NCBI GenBank assembly: GCA_026260175.1
Contig: JAKCWW010000070.1
Span: 109,923 to 151,385, forward strand
Origin: Reticulitermes lucifugus
Lineage: Eukaryota; Arthropoda; Insecta; Blattodea; Rhinotermitidae
DNA: 41,463 nt
Reading direction: 5' to 3'
Below the pieces are notes generated by a model that saw only the letters and a list, made by a program, of their open reading frames with translations, had not been told where the DNA came from and made no database searches. Of the stretch, positions 1 through 10,203 are shown one piece after another (the stretch's first letter is position 1; every line of letters begins with the position of its first letter). The translations under genes and the position numbers were made by a program.

Positions 1-58
1 TAGTAAGCGAGCGGCCGAAGACCCACGCCTTAGACCGCGCGGCCACTGGGATCGGCAC
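1..58 (-). mobile_element. tRNA-derived SINE head, cut by window edge
   Basis: Read on the minus strand, about 28-47 carries a split pol III A-box very like that of a Leu/Ser tRNA (TGGCCGCGCGGTCTAAGGCG). A GC-rich stretch follows and runs off the window edge. The segment is much more GC-rich than the AT-rich DNA that follows. The B-box would lie outside the window, so a decayed tRNA pseudogene is also possible. Confidence 0.4.
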
Positions 59-320
59 TTACTATATATGCCTGTATTATATTAAGATATTAATCTCAAA
101 AATCTCGACATGACTGCATTAAAAATAATTAACTAATGTTGTACAGTACCTGGTTCTCAGGTGCGTAAAACAGGAAATGCGTAATCCTGTTTCTTACAAG
201 TAAAATGTCTACATAACTAGACCATTAGCACTAAAACATTAATATAAAGAAATAATACATAAGATGCCTTCCAAATCTGTGGCGTTTACAGTAAGAGAGG
301 AATACGGTGAGTTGTTCGTA

Positions 321-429
321 GATAGGCTCTTGTATGCATGCAGATAGGCTATTGTATGCATGCAGATAGGCTATTGTATGCATGCAGATAGGCTATTGTA
401 AGCATGCAGATAGGCTATTGTATGCATGA
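321..429. repeat. 22-bp tandem array, about 5 copies
   Basis: The unit GATAGGCTATTGTATGCATGCA repeats head to tail from 321. Later units start at 343, 365, 387 and 409, and the last is slightly short. Differences are single bases (C for A in the first copy, A for T in the fourth). Each unit contains the palindrome TGCATGCA. There is no spacer variation, so this is a minisatellite and not a CRISPR array. Confidence 0.93.
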
Positions 430-1410
430 TCAAAGTATTCGCCCAGAAAAAAAATATAAATTCACAAAAAATTAGGGGTTCACTCTCGACTGCCAGGAGT
501 CGGCATTAGTACCTCCTGTACATAAGACGTCTTGCCGGGTGTCAAACTACAATTTCAGTCCCAGCAGTAGCTGTATGCAGAACACATCCAGGTCGGCCAG
601 CCTCTAATAACATAATACGATAACCCTTTAACAACCGTACATCTCCAAAAAGATAAAGGCGCAAAGTAAATTATTCCTGGAAATACACGGACAGTGGCAC
701 ACCTATGTACCTGTACGACGATCCAATTCCCGTTTCTTTTTCCAACGAACTGGTTTCATTCACACTCCAGCCCAGCTGTTCTGGGCGACGTTCTCAGCTG
801 GCTCCTTCAGTCCCTCCAGCTGAATTCTGCAAATGTAAGCCTCAATCGCTTTCTTTAAATTACTCGAACATTCATACGTGCAAGGCCATCCTGCCGTCAA
901 CCATCGTCTGTAAGGATCTAACTTAATTCCAAAGGGACTTTCTCGAATAACTGTTCAAAAAGTCATTTCAAAATCAAGCTACATACCTATTCGGAAGAAA
1001 ATTCCTGTTGTAATGGAATCCAAGTTCATCATGTTATTATGCAAGGGAAGATATAACTCTCCATAAAGATTACCGTCAGTAAAATGATGGTTCGTTAAAA
1101 AGACGCAAATAAACAAACCTGTCCGAATAAAAATGGCTTCTTCACATCACAAAAGTAAATATACTTCACAATTAAACCCGTACGGTATATTGATTTCAGC
1201 CCCAATTCATGTACACCCTTTGAAGAAACTGCTGTAAATTATAAACAAGAATTAAGCTCGTACATCGCAGAAAACACACTCCGTATCCATTACTGTTCAA
1301 TCGTTTATTGCTGTTCAGGGAAATAATGGGTGCTTATTGTGAGAATCATATGAAAATATTGAATGTAAAAACACTGCGGCAAATTGCAAGAGTTTTTACC
1401 TTACAGGTAG
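430..1410. other. AT-rich DNA with no assignable feature
   Basis: Apart from the weak exon candidate at 763-954, I see no gene, tandem repeat or transposon end here. Short ORFs are not distinguishable from chance. Confidence 0.5.
763..954 (-). other. Candidate isolated exon or decayed coding segment, 64 codons
   Basis: The minus strand is open for 64 codons, ending at a TGA at 760-762. The translation has a protein-like composition, for example around residues 34-58 (KKAIEAYICRIQLEGLKEPA is part of it), and is more GC-rich than its flanks. A plausible 3' splice site, a short pyrimidine run then GAACAG, precedes position 950. A weak GT donor lies at 764-765, immediately before the stop. I do not recognise the protein family. 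The opposite strand is also open over 705-926, and a chance ORF of this length is not rare, so this is a lead and not a gene call. It could also be a fragment of an unrecognised transposon. Confidence 0.15.
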
Positions 1411-1600
1411 CGGTAAAGGTAAAGTTGTTCCAATGGACGTCATGATAGTATAGAAAGGGGTGGGGGATTGTAGAGGTACAGCTGATTCATTCTTAGCCTC
1501 GGGACTAGATGGAGGTGAGTGGTCAGCTTCACGTTCTGGAGAAAGAATCCCCGGTTCTCATTGAATAGGAGGCTGGGTGGCCCCAAGAGCGACTCTGGAA
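1411..1600 (+). repeat. Diffuse interspersed repeat, GGTAAA-end family, copy A
   Basis: The segment opens with GGTAAAGGTAAAG (1412-1424) and continues with a G-rich stretch, then a block TCATTCTTAGCCTCGGGACT followed by AGATGGAGGTGAG. The same order of blocks occurs at 23477-23640, and in reverse complement at 27987-28082. I recall a very similar interspersed repeat, with a GGTAAA microsatellite end and a GGCTGGGTGGCCCC block, in cockroach and termite sequences. No coding capacity is seen. Confidence 0.6.
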
Positions 1601-1899
1601 GTTTTGCAGAACAGAGAAGTCTCTTGTCCCTGTCAGGGGCTTTAAAACGTTAACTGCAAGCAGCTACACCCAATGCAATTACTTTAAAATCGGCAGCGTC
1701 TACGGGCCTTTCTACAAGAGACAAGGTGTCCTCCCTTTGAGTGGTGTCATAGCAGTTTCATATTGACCGTCAACAGGAGGTGAGGGAGATAGGACTCTAG
1801 GTTTTTTTAAAGGACCCGCAGCAAATGCTACAGACGCACCGCAGCCTTGGGTCCTGTTGTGCAACCCTGTGATGATGATGATTAGTTTTTTCGTTTTTC

Positions 1900-2078
1900 C
1901 GTATAATGGAGCACCGGTGGAGTGAAATTCACAGAGGAAAACCGAAGTACTTGGGGGAAAAACCTGTCCCAGTGCCACTTTGTCCACCACAAATCGCACA
2001 TGGATTGACCCGGGATCGAACCCGGGCCTCTGCGGGGGAAGGCCGGCGACTAACCGCCTAAGCCATGGCACGGCCTGG
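1900..2078 (-). mobile_element. tRNA-derived SINE, best-preserved copy
   Basis: On the minus strand there is a perfect pol III A-box (TGGCTTAGGCG, plus 2055-2065) and a perfect B-box (GGTTCGATCCC, plus 2012-2022) at tRNA-like spacing. A non-tRNA body follows with the landmark GTGGACAAAGTGGCACTGGG and a CAGGTTTTTCCCC stretch. The same body recurs at 3305-3442 and 12235-12425, which shows a dispersed family. The long minus ORF across 1712-2215 is a by-product of the repeat. No target-site duplication was resolved. Confidence 0.8.
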
Positions 2079-2328
2079 TTACAAGTTACAAGGGTGCACT
2101 GATAACCTTCAGCGCTGCTGAAATTATGGGAACATAAATCACAAAAAATACGAATTAAAAGAAACCTTCCAAATAGGTACATGTGGCTACTATTTAATTC
2201 CCGGGGGCCGAGCAAACACTTACAGCATCACAGTACATTGCTATAATACACGTATCACAACATTTATTAATTTCTGAAATATGCTTACCTTCATAAGCCA
2301 ACGCATTACTTTATTTTGTCTACTCAAA

Positions 2329-2505
2329 AGTACGTCTTGAGAAACTGATAGTATCACAGCGGCTTAAGAAATGCTCTACGTTTTACAGAAGACGGAACGC
2401 CCCAATACGGTAAACAAAACAGCCCAAAACTTCCGACCCTCTTTCTGTAAGATCCATTTCAATATTACTTCCCATCTACAAACAGATCTTCCACATAATC
2501 ACTTC
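2329..2505 (-). mobile_element. RTE-type non-LTR retrotransposon fragment, internally deleted
   Basis: Plus-strand text near 2335-2352 (GTCTTGAGAAACTGATAGTA) and 2450-2495 (CCATTTCAATATTACTTCCC, then a TACAAACAGATCTTCCAC block) matches the antisense of the RTE 3' region seen intact at 20078-20622. The catalytic part is absent, and the middle is shortened and diverged. No ORF survives. Confidence 0.55.
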
Positions 2506-3304
2506 GCTTAAAGTTGGTCGGCTCAAATGGTGTGTGCACGAATCATCTACAGTTCAAAGTACTTATCACATAATTTTGTTGCGAATTTTTCTACATCTGT
2601 TGTCCATCAAGTGAAGCGCGTTAACTTTCGTCTGAACCGTCATAAGGACAACCACTTTGTCGCTTCTAAACCGGTGTCCGGCTACTGTTTCAGTCCAATC
2701 GAACAACAGGTTTACTGAAAATTACTGTGCTAATACCGGCTAGAATTCCGTCCCAAGGCACTGTGTCAATCCTAGCGTTTAATCAAACACTATCGATGGT
2801 GATGTCACGCTAGAACATTATGGTTGTGCATGTTTCAGTTTATTAAAAGCTATGAATATTGTACAGAGAATTCTTGTGCTTTAAACAATCAATATAAGAC
2901 AAACTGAATACTGACGCCAACTCTAACAGCAACCAAGCCAATACTGTAACACCTTACCCATGATTCAGAGAGTAATACAAACGCCGACTTTTCCTCAATT
3001 GTGTAATGGGTTGATTTTTCGTTTTAAAAATGTGTATACAATTTTGAGACAATAGATTTACGCATAAGATTTTGTTTGGCAGAAACAAAGTTCCCGTACA
3101 TACTCCTTTACACTGTCTCCTTCCGTACTGTAAGCCTGACGTCCCCGCAATGATCGCGGCACCTCTACTCTACAGAATGTCATGCAGAATGTAAACGCTA
3201 ATTTAATCCTAACATGTACTCGCACTTTACTTTCTTAATTCTTCAAGACTTCCGACAGATCACTCCTTTCGTCTGAAGGCCCCAGGCTTTAGTTGTTTGT
3301 TCAG
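2506..3304. other. AT-rich DNA, nothing recognised
   Basis: No tandem repeat, terminal inverted repeat or pol III box found by eye. The 63-codon plus frame at 2527-2718 has no recognisable motif. Confidence 0.5.
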
Positions 3305-3442
3305 TTATGGGTAATTGGGAGCAATGGCTGAATAATACTGACAGTGAAACACCGAAGTAGTTTGAGAAAAACCTGCCGCACTGCCACTTAGTCCACCACA
3401 ATCTTATGTGGACTGGGTTGGGCTTGAACCCGCGCCAAAGCG
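3305..3442 (-). mobile_element. tRNA-derived SINE, diverged copy
   Basis: This is the same family as 1900-2078. On the minus strand a B-box-like GGTTCAAGCCC is followed by the body GTGGTGGACTAAGTGGCAGT, a CAGGTTTTTCTCAAACTACT stretch, and an ATTGCTCCCAATTAC end. The A-box half is missing or unrecognisable, so the copy is 5'-truncated or decayed. Confidence 0.65.
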
Positions 3443-6400
3443 GTACCAAGTCATCTAGATTATACGAATAGTTCTATACGAATTTGGTTCCTTCCTTGTT
3501 GACAACAAACGCCATTTCGATTATGAAGAGCAATCGTTTAATGCTGTTTACAGAAGTAATCGGCATCTGTTGTGATAATCATACGATACACACACATTGT
3601 GTGGGCAACATTTAATTTTTAAATTTTAAATCAAGCGGTACACATAGTTACCGCCGCGTTTTAATGTGTTAAACTTAAGCTTTATTGAGATGAAAACAAG
3701 CGGAACTGTTGAAATAGGTTACTACAGAGTACGTGTGATCGAGGCAGACAAACACACAATTGACGCACATACTTGTTGTACTAGCTCGGTGTCAAACCGC
3801 GGCATGAACTGCGGCAGTGTGCACACAATTAGCACAACCACTCCCCCTGCCACTAGACGCCGCCACATGCCACCCATCCCCCAATTAGCGAGTACTAATT
3901 AACGCGTACACGATGCTCATCTAGCACATCCATACACATACACACATCCTTGTATACACGCACCGAATATCATATCATTTTGAATGTACATTTGTAAACA
4001 GATAGTCTAACTGTATATGGATTTAAATTTACACAAATTATCCAAATTAACGAATTGATATTTAGTTGCACACAACATAATTAAGGCAAAAAGCGTTCAT
4101 AAAATCGAACAGTTTAGCACACAAAAGAGATCATGACTGAATGAGAATTGAACAAACGGCAGCAGGTGCAGTTGCCACCAGTCGTGATAATTACTCCAAC
4201 AGACCCACAAAAGAGGAGAGGAGGTCAACACTAACACATTCTTGATCTCAGGAAATACAGTGAGATCTCGAAAATAAATCGCATCAAGCAGTAACTACAT
4301 CTCTCTCGATCTGTTATGCCCCCCCCCCCGACGTACTTTTCTGACCCCCCCGCCCTCTAACCATTCTGTTCACAAGAGTGTCGTTATCAACAACAACGCG
4401 ACAACATCGCTACAGGTCTCAGCTAGTTTGAGGGAAACATTCAGGTGAACAAACCCCAAATTCTGTCACCCTCACCATCGTGTGCCTTCTTTCCGTAGCC
4501 TTAGCATGCGCAGTCCTCTGGGTGGTTTTCGTTGCAACACGCTTCTGTTTCCTCAACTGAGCAAACTAAAGACGAATCTATGTGGAACTTGACGGTTCCC
4601 TTCCGTATGTACGTCGAAAATTTCGTCGAAATGTTACAATGGACTTAAGACTCGGTATAACCATATACTGCCTTTGGTTTTGTCAAAGGAGTAATCGTAC
4701 TAGCTACGTCAAGTCCACAAGTGCAGTGCCCCGACGACAGTCGAGTGTGCAGGTGTAGAGGCAGCAGGCAAGAAATGAAAACTCTGTCACTCGCTGAGTA
4801 TCCACGACAAACATCATAGTTAAGAGTCTCAAAATATATAAAGTGTTCAAGTCAAAAGCAGAGAGTTCCTTTACTAGTGTCGTGTACGTGAAAGTAAGTT
4901 CTTAGCTTAAATCGCTAATTTCAAATGAGGTCTGTATGGTATCCTGAGTCGGTCTGGACGTGTAAATTACAAGAATAAATACGTGAGTACTGAGCTAAAT
5001 AATTTCAATTGTTAACTTTTTAAGGCCTAACGGTTGCTTTACGTACCACCAGCTTTAACATTCAAAACTTCCACATGGTTCTCACATTACGTTATGTGTT
5101 GTGTACGGATCTCAGAACAAACAGCGACTTTTGTCTTACACAATATTAACAGACTGATTATGTGTAACTGAGGTGGAGAGTGTTTACTGCGCGGTACATA
5201 CCGAGTCCTTATATGAAACAGACACGTATCGTTTTGAAAGGATTAACACCTTCGCAGATAGGTTGCAAAGAGTTTTCCTACAGAAATAAACGGAAAACGG
5301 AAAGATTGTGGAGATTCGTACCGGAATGAAGTCGACCTACACATACTTTTCGAAAATGCGTTATTTGCAATTGACCATACTTACTGGGCTTAGTATTATT
5401 TATTGCACAACTGACGGCACAATTTGTACTACAACACGCAGAAGCGGTGAACATATGTCTTGTCTTTCGTTAAAAAACTCACCATCACGATACGCGTTGC
5501 CAGCACATGGGTTCTTAGGCACCACAATATTTGAAATAGCAATGAATATTTAACTGCGTGATAGGAGTCATCAACTAAAGACAGCACTTAAAAGTCGCTG
5601 ACACTTTAGAGCATATGATGGACAAAAACCAAACGGATCCACGAGAAACAGGACAGCCTCAAAAAGACCTGTGTGAGCGCTGCTTTGTTTACCAGAAGCT
5701 ACACTTCGGGTCTAAGTTCTAGCTACCATGTGAATTCCTCCCGTCGTGAAATCACAAAAGATTTGTGTACAACTGGAGAAGAAAAGGTGCGTTCTCATTG
5801 GAAGCCTTCAGCAATAAAAGTAACAGAAAAATGTTCCGTACACACAGAGAGCAAGAACAGCCACATCATAAGTATTTATCGTACCAAGCTCCCCTCCACC
5901 CCCCGGCCTTAAGACAGGCACGTAGGGCACGACAGCCGTGTTAACTCGTAGGCAGGATAAATTGAACAAACTAAAACCATGACTCGAAATCAATGATAAG
6001 TTTTGAGCGTTTAGAATACAGAGACAAGAAAACAATTTGAAAGTGAAATTTTATGGAAACAGTTGATTTTTACGGTCTATAAAGTTCGAAAACTGCTATA
6101 AAACTGAGAGTGTAAATAGGGATTCCAATCACGCCATGTGTCCCTTCAGGGACCATCTCTTGCACTTAAGAGCTATGTGCTCTTCTACAATTTGCAGTCA
6201 CAACTCGCCCAACAGCCTTTTTTTTAGACCTCCGTTGCTCTGACGGCCAACAAATTTCGCCAATAACTCTTCTCCTCAACCCCCCCCCCATCGTTCCGCA
6301 GCCTGTTTACATGGCCTAGTCGCTTACCGAACCGGAAGATAGACGTTTCTGTATATATATGTCCCCCAACCCTCCATGTGTTTTATCCTGAGGGCAGTAG

Positions 6401-7375
6401 ATTTTTATTTTATTATTATTTGTTGTTTTCCATTCTCTTTTGTGTGTGTGTCCCTCGTTCTCTCTCTTGACATTTTATTTTTTGAAAAATGTTTGCAATG
6501 TATAGGTCTACGACGGGACGTCATTGTGAGCAGTAATGGCGTTTTATTACAATTTGTATGATGGCGTTTCTGAAAAAAAAAGAGATAGTGGGTGGATTAA
6601 ATGAATCGTGCATAGAAAACAAAATTCAATGGATATCAATACATTTGAACAACGTGTTCTCGGGTTTACAACAATAGAGTTGTGTTCCTAAACACAAATG
6701 TGTGCTCACAACACACCAATTTACAAAAACTCTGGATTTCTCATTTTAGTCTGCTGGCAAGAATTACGAGTTCATTTCAATATTTATTTTTCGAACTGTG
6801 CGAGGAAAGCTTCAAGAGGAATAATTAATTGAAGAGGGTTTTCGTCGCAAAATTCTCTTGCACGTGAAGAATTCTGGTGAAAACCAGAGAATCAAAAACC
6901 GATGCATAACAATCTGTTAAACCGGTACCTCAGGAATTCATATGACTCTTGAATTCGGTCTTTTGTACACATTTTGATGCAATCTGATGTAAACTGAGAA
7001 ACACATAACGGTGAAAAGTTCCATCAAGTTAATCGTTCAGCACATCCACCTCTACTTTAACACTAACACCATTTTATACACATACTTGAGCAGTGGATCC
7101 TAACAGTACTTTGCATCTTCATAACCACATACGTAATGCAACAATAAGATACCTGATCGAAGGCAATTCCCAGAGTAATGTGGGGCTCTGTGCGGGTGGG
7201 AGACGACAAGGAAGAAAGCTTTGTAGAAACAAAATGCTCTCACAATAAGAAACAAAGCAGAATACGGCTGTTTGAAAACAGTACGTTGAGGAGGCTGTTT
7301 GGATTAACAAAGACGTATTCTTACGTATAAATTTAATAATATTTTTATTAATTTAACTTAGAAGTAGTTACATGG
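3443..7375. other. Long AT-rich stretch without an assignable gene
   Basis: I found only short poly-C tracts (4319-4329, 4345-4351, 6280-6289), a tentative TATA plus splice-donor arrangement near 4834-4899, and small chance ORFs of 60-81 codons. No known repeat family was recognised, so this is the largest apparently unique stretch of the window. Confidence 0.5.
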
Positions 7376-7436
7376 TACTACTGCTGCTACTACTACTACT
7401 ACTACCACTGCCACCACAACCATCACTACCACTAGT
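7376..7436. repeat. Imperfect CTA/ACC trinucleotide microsatellite
   Basis: Runs of CTACTACTA with interspersed CTG and ACC triplets. The same style of degenerate trinucleotide tract recurs at 15324-15363, 15535-15586 and 21577-21637. Confidence 0.85.
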
Positions 7437-8210
7437 AACAATAAGAGTAACATCCGGTTTTATTATTTTAACCATGCAACTGCTACAACATTAAATTAAG
7501 AAAACCACTGTTGTAGTTGTTAGACAAAATAATCTGTTTGACTTACGCCATAACACATAACATAAAATGGTTGAAAAACAACGATTAAAGAATATGGTGC
7601 CTTTACATAATCTCTCGAAAAATATGGTAAGTATAATAAAACAGCATTCTAAAACTCACTGTATTCGTGTAGTTCATGACTTTCTTCATAACGACAGCCT
7701 GAAGATTTCCCATCTTCTTCATCACGTATATCCCAGAAAGTTTGTGAGTTTATTTACATAATTCTGATTGGATTAAAAATAACTCTACATGCCTTGAAGA
7801 CACATTAGCCTAACACTTTTCACTGTCAAAGACAAAATCCGGTAATTTTGTTGGAAAGAAAGCAGGCAGGCTACAACAGCTATGAGGTGGGTTGAAAAAC
7901 ATATTCAAATCTCAAGATCCTGGGAATTCATAACCTACATAACATACAATTATCATCGCAGGCATTGCGCTGTAAGAAAAGCAGTGAATATGGCGTTTCA
8001 ACAACTGGCTAACCTGCCTGACAAATCCATAAAATTGAACCACAGTTATTAGTACAAACACAAAGCGGAAAGCTTCGTACATGAAATAAGCAACGCATTT
8101 AGCCGACTTCATACCAGCCGGCAAAAATATGAAAAATATGCAAATTTCGAGGTTTTCACAGCGGAGTAATCCAGGATTCTGGTCTCCAGGGATGTAACGC
8201 TGTGTCACAA
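7437..8210. other. AT-rich DNA, nothing recognised
   Basis: Two chance-length ORFs lie here (plus 7567-7761, minus 7912-8208) without recognisable motifs. No repeat family was identified. Confidence 0.5.
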
Positions 8211-8297
8211 TGTCGCTGGTTAAGTGGCCCGCATCGTTTCGAAGGAACGTGACACCTTCAGCTTCAAGGGTTGAAGGTCCACGACGAATAGCGGGCC
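8211..8297. mobile_element. Compact inverted-repeat element, family of the 29.2-kb foldback
   Basis: The head TGTCGCTGGTTAAGTGG followed by CGTTTCGAAGGAACG resembles the arms of the element at 29203-29362. The piece is closed by a 7-bp perfect inverted repeat, GGCCCGC at 8226-8232 and GCGGGCC at 8291-8297. On the minus strand a GAAGG/CCTTC stem (plus 8255-8259 with 8241-8245) directly precedes GAAAC (plus 8236-8240). The fold resembles a hammerhead layout, but the first conserved box reads CTGAAGG, not CTGANGA. Confidence 0.5.
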
Positions 8298-8899
8298 GAT
8301 TCTGTTCCTTTGTACCCTCTTGTCGTGAAACTAAACTGCTCCAGGTACTTGTGAAGATTTTACAGAATTTAGAAAATGTATACTAGTTGTACTCTTACAC
8401 AATTCGTTCCGAAAATTATACGGCAGCCACAATGAACGCATTAGTCAAAAGTTTTTAAACTTTTGATTTGTTATCATGATGCACGGTGTATATAACGTGA
8501 GAAGGCATTAGTTTAGTGAAGTAAAGACAGGAAAGGAAATTTTCCAACCAGTCTTGGCACATTTAAGAAGAGGCGAGTAAATGTAGTTAAGTTATGCTAC
8601 AAAGAATCAAAACAGCTTCATCATTTCATGAGTATGTCCAACTATGGTGCTCAAGCGGTGTGCGGTGGGCGAACAGAATTAGTCTGGGTTAGTACTGCTG
8701 AAGAAGGACTCAGAAGTGGTACACGAAAAGCAAGCCGTAATATGTCCTTATTTTGGAGTGGGCCATTACACTATCCATTATAAGCTAATTACGTGACTGA
8801 TAGGGGCAGCGTTGGGAAAGCCAAATAATCTTCATTGTGATAGTAACAAGGATGGTACAGTACTGGTGATCCTGTTAAAAATATTGTTTCTAAAGACGG
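8298..8899. other. No feature recognised
   Basis: AT-rich sequence without long ORFs, tandem repeats or recognisable transposon ends. Confidence 0.5.
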
Positions 8900-9040
8900 C
8901 TCTTATTATGTGGCTCCTCGCCTAGGAAAGAGGCCCCGCAACCCTTAGGATAGACAGATTTCCACGCAGCAGGTATAAACGTGATTACAAGTAGAAATCA
9001 CACCGCGGCCGGGAATCGAACCACGGCCGTCCAGGCTACA
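8900..9040 (-). mobile_element. tRNA-like SINE fragment with intact B-box
   Basis: On the minus strand a T-arm-like hairpin GGCCGTGGTTCGATTCCCGG holds a perfect B-box (GGTTCGATTCC). It is followed by a body of about 100 bases that I do not recognise. No A-box is visible upstream, so the tRNA half is truncated or replaced. The sharp GC-rich T-arm in AT-rich DNA supports a SINE relic over chance. Confidence 0.5.
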
Positions 9041-9904
9041 TCCAGTTCATAAAAGGGATATAAATGTGTTATATATGGCATGCAATTTCATAGTCCGGTG
9101 TGCATGTCAAAGGAACCAAACATACTAATTTTTACATGTCTTCTGCGCAGTATTTCTTGTAACCGTCTCTAAGATGACTGAAATATAACGAAAATGGGTA
9201 AAACCATTGTCGAGAAAATCACAGTTCATTTATCTTTTTCGAAGCTATTGGATTTGCATTCATGGACAACCTATAAGGGATTCAAACGCAAGTTTAAATT
9301 ACGACGTAAATCCACCGAAATCTTCACAGCACCCCTGCGTGGGCGCAAGCACAAGGCGTCAACACTTCTGCAGAATCACGGATATCCAAAATGAAATTAT
9401 TTCTTAAAATCAGACACATTTCTTCCCCACGACCACAATTATTTCCTGCATTATGTATATCGAAAAGAAACAGGCAACAGGCACATGACGGTCTATTGCC
9501 AGCGTATGTGGCTGCAGATTGCCCAAACACCACTGTCTGTCAAAAGTCTGCCTTATGGGACAAGAGCCAGGAGGATGTTTGAAGCGATCACACTAAAAAC
9601 ATTCGAAAGAGGATTCTGGAATTCTGAGTTAGGTAACTTACAAAAGACAGATGGGGAGATAATATAATAACGAGAAGGTCCAAGTATGTATTCTACATGC
9701 CTAACCAATCAATCCGCCTACCTTATTTGCAGTATCTGTCGGTCTGCGCGTTACAATCTGTAGCTCGGAAACTAACAATAATAGTAAGTAGGTGTCAATA
9801 CAAAAGATGTTCGATTTAGGAAGGAAAAATCTGTAAATGTATTAAATTTGCTCGTTACATGCATGAGTTCGAGCCCATTTCAATTTCTTTCCTCCTTAAA
9901 GAAG
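9041..9904. other. No feature recognised
   Basis: Several overlapping ORFs of 60-70 codons on both strands between 9194 and 9667 show no motif. They look like chance frames in a moderately GC-rich patch. Confidence 0.45.
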
Positions 9905-10203
9905 CATCTATTAGGATAATAAATTCAAAGATGGGAGGGGTAGGTCATGGAACATGCAGAGACACAAGAGAAATTTAATAAAGTTTTAGTACAGAACCTG
10001 AAGGAAATATGTCAATTGGAAGACCTTGGCGTAGACGGGAGGACAGTAAATTGCAGTATTTTAAGGCTTCGAAATGATGAGTATAAGGTGGATTCGTCTG
10101 GGTCAGGACAGGGACCAGTGGCGACTCTTGTGAACAGAAATTGACTTTGGGTTTCCATATGTGGAAAAGTTTCTGACTATGTGTATTAGCTTCTCATGCA
10201 GTC
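9905..10203 (+). mobile_element. RTE-type retrotransposon 3' fragment
   Basis: The segment is a decayed plus-strand piece of the C-terminal ORF and 3' end of the RTE family. Recognisable landmarks are AGACCTTGGCGTAGACGGGA (in place of the GRPRRRW coding stretch), GGTCAGGACAGGGACCAGTG (the AQDRDRW stretch) and a closing TTAGCTTCTCATGCAG. A 65-codon frame at 9947-10144 is a remnant of this ORF with shifts. The copy is 5'-truncated and lacks an obvious TTAG tail. Confidence 0.75.

Noticed and set aside
321..429. Possible CRISPR array
   Set aside because: Repeats are contiguous with no spacers and the host is an insect. It is a minisatellite.
2010..2076. Functional tRNA gene
   Set aside because: Perfect pol III boxes, but no foldable cloverleaf with a matched acceptor stem, and a SINE body shared with other loci follows.
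1712..2215. 167-codon minus ORF
   Set aside because: It spans a tRNA-derived SINE with perfect A and B boxes. The frame is a by-product.
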